Below are positions 5,670-7,016 of a DNA stretch of 7,016 bases, in pieces (position 1 is the stretch's first letter; each line of letters opens with the position of its first letter). Source of the DNA: Alectryocaccomicrobium faecavium (lineage in GTDB: Bacteria; Bacillota; Clostridia; Christensenellales; Aristaeellaceae). The DNA lies in NCBI GenBank assembly GCA_018713425.1, contig DVOT01000111.1, positions 1 to 7,016 of the forward strand, written 5' to 3'. A model generated the notes under the pieces. It was not told the DNA's origin. It did no database searches and was given only the letters and a program-made list of their open reading frames with translations. The translations under genes and the position numbers were made by a program.

Positions 5670-6497
5670 ATGCCCATAGAAGCCATTGTGCAAACGATCG
5701 CAAAAGAATTGCGGGCTTGTCCCTTCCTAAAGGGCGTCGTTCTCGGCGGCTCAAGGGCCACGGGCTGCGCCACGGAAAGTTCCGACATCGACGTCGGCTT
5801 GTATTACGAGGGCACGATCGATTATGGCCATCTCAATGCGATTGCCCAGCGGCTGGACGACGCCCACCGGGAAAACCTCGTCTGCCGCGAAGGCGAATGG
5901 GGCAATTGGGTCAATTGCGGCGGTTGGCTCGTGATCAACGGCGTCCATGTGGATTGGATCCTGCGGGATTCCGCCCGAGTGAAGCGCATCCTCGCCTCCT
6001 CCGAGGCGGGACAATTTTCCGCCCATTATCAAACCGGGCATCCCCACGCGTTTTTGGACGTCATGTACCGCGGGGAACTGGCTTGCTGCAAAATTCTCTA
6101 TGCCGCGGACGAAGAATTTGCCGCCACAAAAAGGCAGGCCGAACGCTATCCCGCCGCCCTAAAACGCGCCCTGGCCGATTTCTTTTCCTTTGAAAGCGAA
6201 TTTTCCTGCGCGCTGGCGGAAAAAAGCGCGTCCAGCGAGGATATTTCCTACGTGACCGGCCACGCCTTTCGCGCCGTTTCCGCGCTAAACCAAGTGTTGT
6301 TTGCCTTGAACGAGCAATGGTGCCTCAATGAGAAGAAAGCGGTTTTCCGGATTGATGGGTTCCCCATAGCGCCGGAAAACTACTCGCAAACCATAACCGC
6401 CATCTTTCGGCAGATCGCCCTTTCGCCCGAGCAAGGCACGCAACGCCTGCGCGCCCTGTGCGAGGAAGTCGCCGCGTTGCGCGCCGGGCACAAATAG
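5670..6497 (+). CDS. Nucleotidyltransferase domain protein (aminoglycoside adenylyltransferase-like)
   Basis: A 275-residue protein with a polymerase-beta-type nucleotidyltransferase domain. The signature GGSRATG (26-32) is followed by SSDIDVGLYYE (37-47), giving the paired metal-binding carboxylates Asp39 and Asp41; VHVDWILRD (92-100) supplies the likely third, Asp95. Thus the catalytic triad appears intact. Other conserved-looking segments are WGNWVNCGGWLVI (77-89) and HYQTGHPHAF (119-128). The second half (about 150-275) looks helical, with a LNEKKAV stretch, as in small-molecule nucleotidyltransferases that carry a C-terminal helical domain. Such enzymes move an NMP from an NTP to a hydroxyl of a drug, protein or RNA; here the acceptor is unknown and antibiotic resistance is only a possibility. 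The start at 5670 has AAAGGCGGT upstream; the open frame extending to 5478 crosses the promoter. It is a single-gene unit, divergent from the MATE gene and convergent with the rRNA operon. Confidence 0.88.
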   Translation: MPIEAIVQTIAKELRACPFLKGVVLGGSRATGCATESSDIDVGLYYEGTIDYGHLNAIAQRLDDAHRENLVCREGEWGNWVNCGGWLVINGVHVDWILRDSARVKRILASSEAGQFSAHYQTGHPHAFLDVMYRGELACCKILYAADEEFAATKRQAERYPAALKRALADFFSFESEFSCALAEKSASSEDISYVTGHAFRAVSALNQVLFALNEQWCLNEKKAVFRIDGFPIAPENYSQTITAIFRQIALSPEQGTQRLRALCEEVAALRAGHK

Positions 6498-6601
6498 CCC
6501 GCTAAACTTCCGCGGCGCGGGCATCATAAGCCCAGCCAAGGTCGCAATTCGATTTCCGCAACCGCGTAAAGTGCAATGCTCCCTTTGTTCATTGGACGTC
6601 C

Positions 6602-6666
6602 GCTTCGCCCGTTTCGCGCACTGCGCACGGCGAAGCTCCGTCCCATTGGGCGCGGCTTCGTGCGCA
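6602..6666. repeat. Overlapping, mutually exclusive inverted repeats
   Basis: GCTTCGCC (6602-6609) is an exact complement of GGCGAAGC (6629-6636). The same central arm can instead pair rightward: TGCGCAC (6622-6628) with GTGCGCA (6660-6666) and GAAGC (6632-6636) with GCTTC (6655-6659), with a 3-nt bulge. The two folds exclude each other. No gene is clearly associated, so the role is unknown. Confidence 0.5.
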
Positions 6667-6694
6667 TCCATATAGCGCGGCAGCGCCCGGTTTA

Positions 6695-6874
6695 TCAACG
6701 ATCAGAGGCTGCGAAAAAACTTTTGCTGTTCTTTTCACAGCCCCATCTTCGCTCCTCCGCACGAACACCTTTCTCCCTTATGGCTTTTCTGAGCAAAACG
6801 CCTTTCTTCCGCTCGCGCGCATCATCCGACTTATGCCGCTTCGCTTCACGCGCCTGGCCTTTCCACCATACCAT
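6695..6874 (-). CDS. Doubtful small open frame, 59 residues
   Basis: An ATG at 6874 opens a 59-codon frame on the minus strand, ending at TGA (6697-6695), just downstream of the 5S rRNA terminator. The product would be strongly basic and charged, with MVWWKGQAREAKRHK at the start, ARERKKGVLLRKAIREKG in the middle and SKSFFAASDR at the end. There is no good ribosome-binding site before the ATG and no promoter after the rRNA terminator that I can identify. The last codons fall within the inverted repeat and shared motif at 6707-6742, which suggests chance openness in repeated intergenic DNA. I recognise no family. It is listed only because it is open and otherwise easy to miss. Confidence 0.15.
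   Translation of the reverse strand: MVWWKGQAREAKRHKSDDARERKKGVLLRKAIREKGVRAEERRWGCEKNSKSFFAASDR
6707..6742 (-). repeat. 11-bp hairpin containing motif copy 2
   Basis: GGCTGCGAAAA (6707-6717) and TTTTCACAGCC (6732-6742) are complementary at 10 of 11 positions around a 14-nt loop. As minus-strand RNA the odd position becomes a U-G wobble, so the stem is complete. On the plus strand it is a C-A mismatch. The left arm overlaps the motif CTGCGAAAAAACTTTT (6709-6724), which nearly repeats 175-189. There is no T-run beyond it, so it is not a standard terminator. Confidence 0.5.
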
Positions 6875-6899
6875 CCAAAGCTTTGAGAAATTGGGGTAG

Positions 6900-6935
6900 A
6901 AAAAAAGGATTGCGTAGATATTACTCTACGCAATC
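6900..6935 (-). terminator. Intrinsic terminator of the rRNA operon
   Basis: GATTGCGTAGA (6908-6918) and TCTACGCAATC (6925-6935) form a perfect 11-bp stem with a 6-nt loop. On the minus strand it is followed, after CC, by seven T residues (plus-strand A-run 6900-6906). It starts 8 nt past the predicted 3' end of the 5S rRNA, as expected for the end of an rRNA operon. Confidence 0.95.
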
Positions 6936-6942
6936 TCTTGGA

Positions 6943-7016
6943 ATCCGGCAGCGTCCTATTCTCCCGGGCCGTTTCCAGCCAAGTACTTTCAGCGCTGAGA
7001 GGCTTAACTTCTGTGT
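6943..7016 (-). rRNA. rrf: 5S ribosomal RNA, 3' part (runs off the right edge)
   Basis: Read on the minus strand, the end of the window begins ACACAGAAGTTAAGCCTCTC, which matches the conserved loop region of bacterial 5S rRNA (ACAC-GAAGTTAAGC), then AGCGCTGAAAGTACTTGG, and finishes with GGGAGAATAGGACGCTGCCGG, the conserved GAGAGTAGGACGC-type 3' arm with an A for G change. About 74 nt, or roughly the last three fifths, are present; the 5' end lies outside the window. The exact 3' end (6943, give or take 2 nt) is inferred by alignment from memory with the Bacillus subtilis 5S. The 5S is part of the large ribosomal subunit, and the following terminator marks it as the last gene of a minus-strand rRNA operon whose 16S and 23S genes should lie to the right. 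Confidence 0.95.

Larger units (their letters stand above)
6498..6899. other. Structured spacer between convergent units
   Basis: About 400 bp without a convincing gene separate the nucleotidyltransferase from the terminator of the rRNA operon. Just after the stop codon, GCCCGC (6497-6502) can pair with GCGGGC (6517-6522), but no T-run follows, so no clear terminator for the plus-strand gene is visible. Several further inverted repeats and one short minus-strand open frame (6695-6874) are listed separately. The longer open frames on both strands read as low-complexity Arg/Pro/Ala-rich sequence and look non-coding. Confidence 0.5.

Noticed and set aside
5355..5693. N-terminal extension of the second MATE protein up to 5693.
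   Set aside because: It would cross the extended -10 promoter and the divergent promoter region, and has no MATE similarity; the ATG at 5354 fits the family length.
6285..6698. Minus-strand open frame overlapping the end of the nucleotidyltransferase gene.
   Set aside because: Half of it is antisense to a well-supported gene; the rest lies in repeat-rich spacer, with no ribosome site or recognisable domain.
6576..6899. Plus-strand open frame of 107 codons before the 5S rRNA.
   Set aside because: Composition is Arg/Ser/Phe/Pro-rich without a domain, no good ribosome site, and it runs into the rRNA terminator.

Overview
The window looks like chromosomal DNA from a moderately GC-rich Firmicute, probably a gut-type clostridium. 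This rests on typical sigma-A promoters, G-rich Shine-Dalgarno sites, GTG starts, protein styles (MATE, TetR, GNAT) and a 5S rRNA of Gram-positive type. The taxonomic call is an inference from style; no species is identified.

Layout from left to right. Positions 1-191 hold no gene but contain a run of perfect inverted repeats. Positions 192-3739 hold five minus-strand genes, transcribed from right to left: a TetR regulator, a MATE efflux pump, a small GNAT acetyltransferase, a nitroreductase and a RimJ/RimL-like GNAT. The first three overlap end to start, so they very probably form an operon. The last two follow after a 75-bp gap and may share the transcript. The TetR gene has a clear promoter (TTGACA, 18 bp, TATACT) with a 23-bp near-perfect palindrome at the predicted transcription start, which is a strong candidate for its own operator. 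Positions 3831-3874 are an intrinsic terminator for the next minus-strand gene, a second MATE pump (3966-5354) with its own extended -10 promoter and a leader of about 125 nt. Diverging from it on the plus strand is a nucleotidyltransferase of the aminoglycoside-adenylyltransferase type (5670-6497) with a near-consensus promoter. After about 400 bp of structured DNA without a convincing gene, the window ends with an intrinsic terminator and the 3' part of a minus-strand 5S rRNA, the tail of an rRNA operon that continues beyond the right edge.

Taken together, the protein genes resemble a small xenobiotic-response neighbourhood: two cation-coupled drug pumps, two acyl-transferases, a flavin nitroreductase and a nucleotidyltransferase, one group of them under a ligand-responsive repressor. 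No gene here requires a new kind of system. The least explained parts are the hairpin array at the left edge, the structured spacer before the rRNA operon, and the leader of the second MATE gene.
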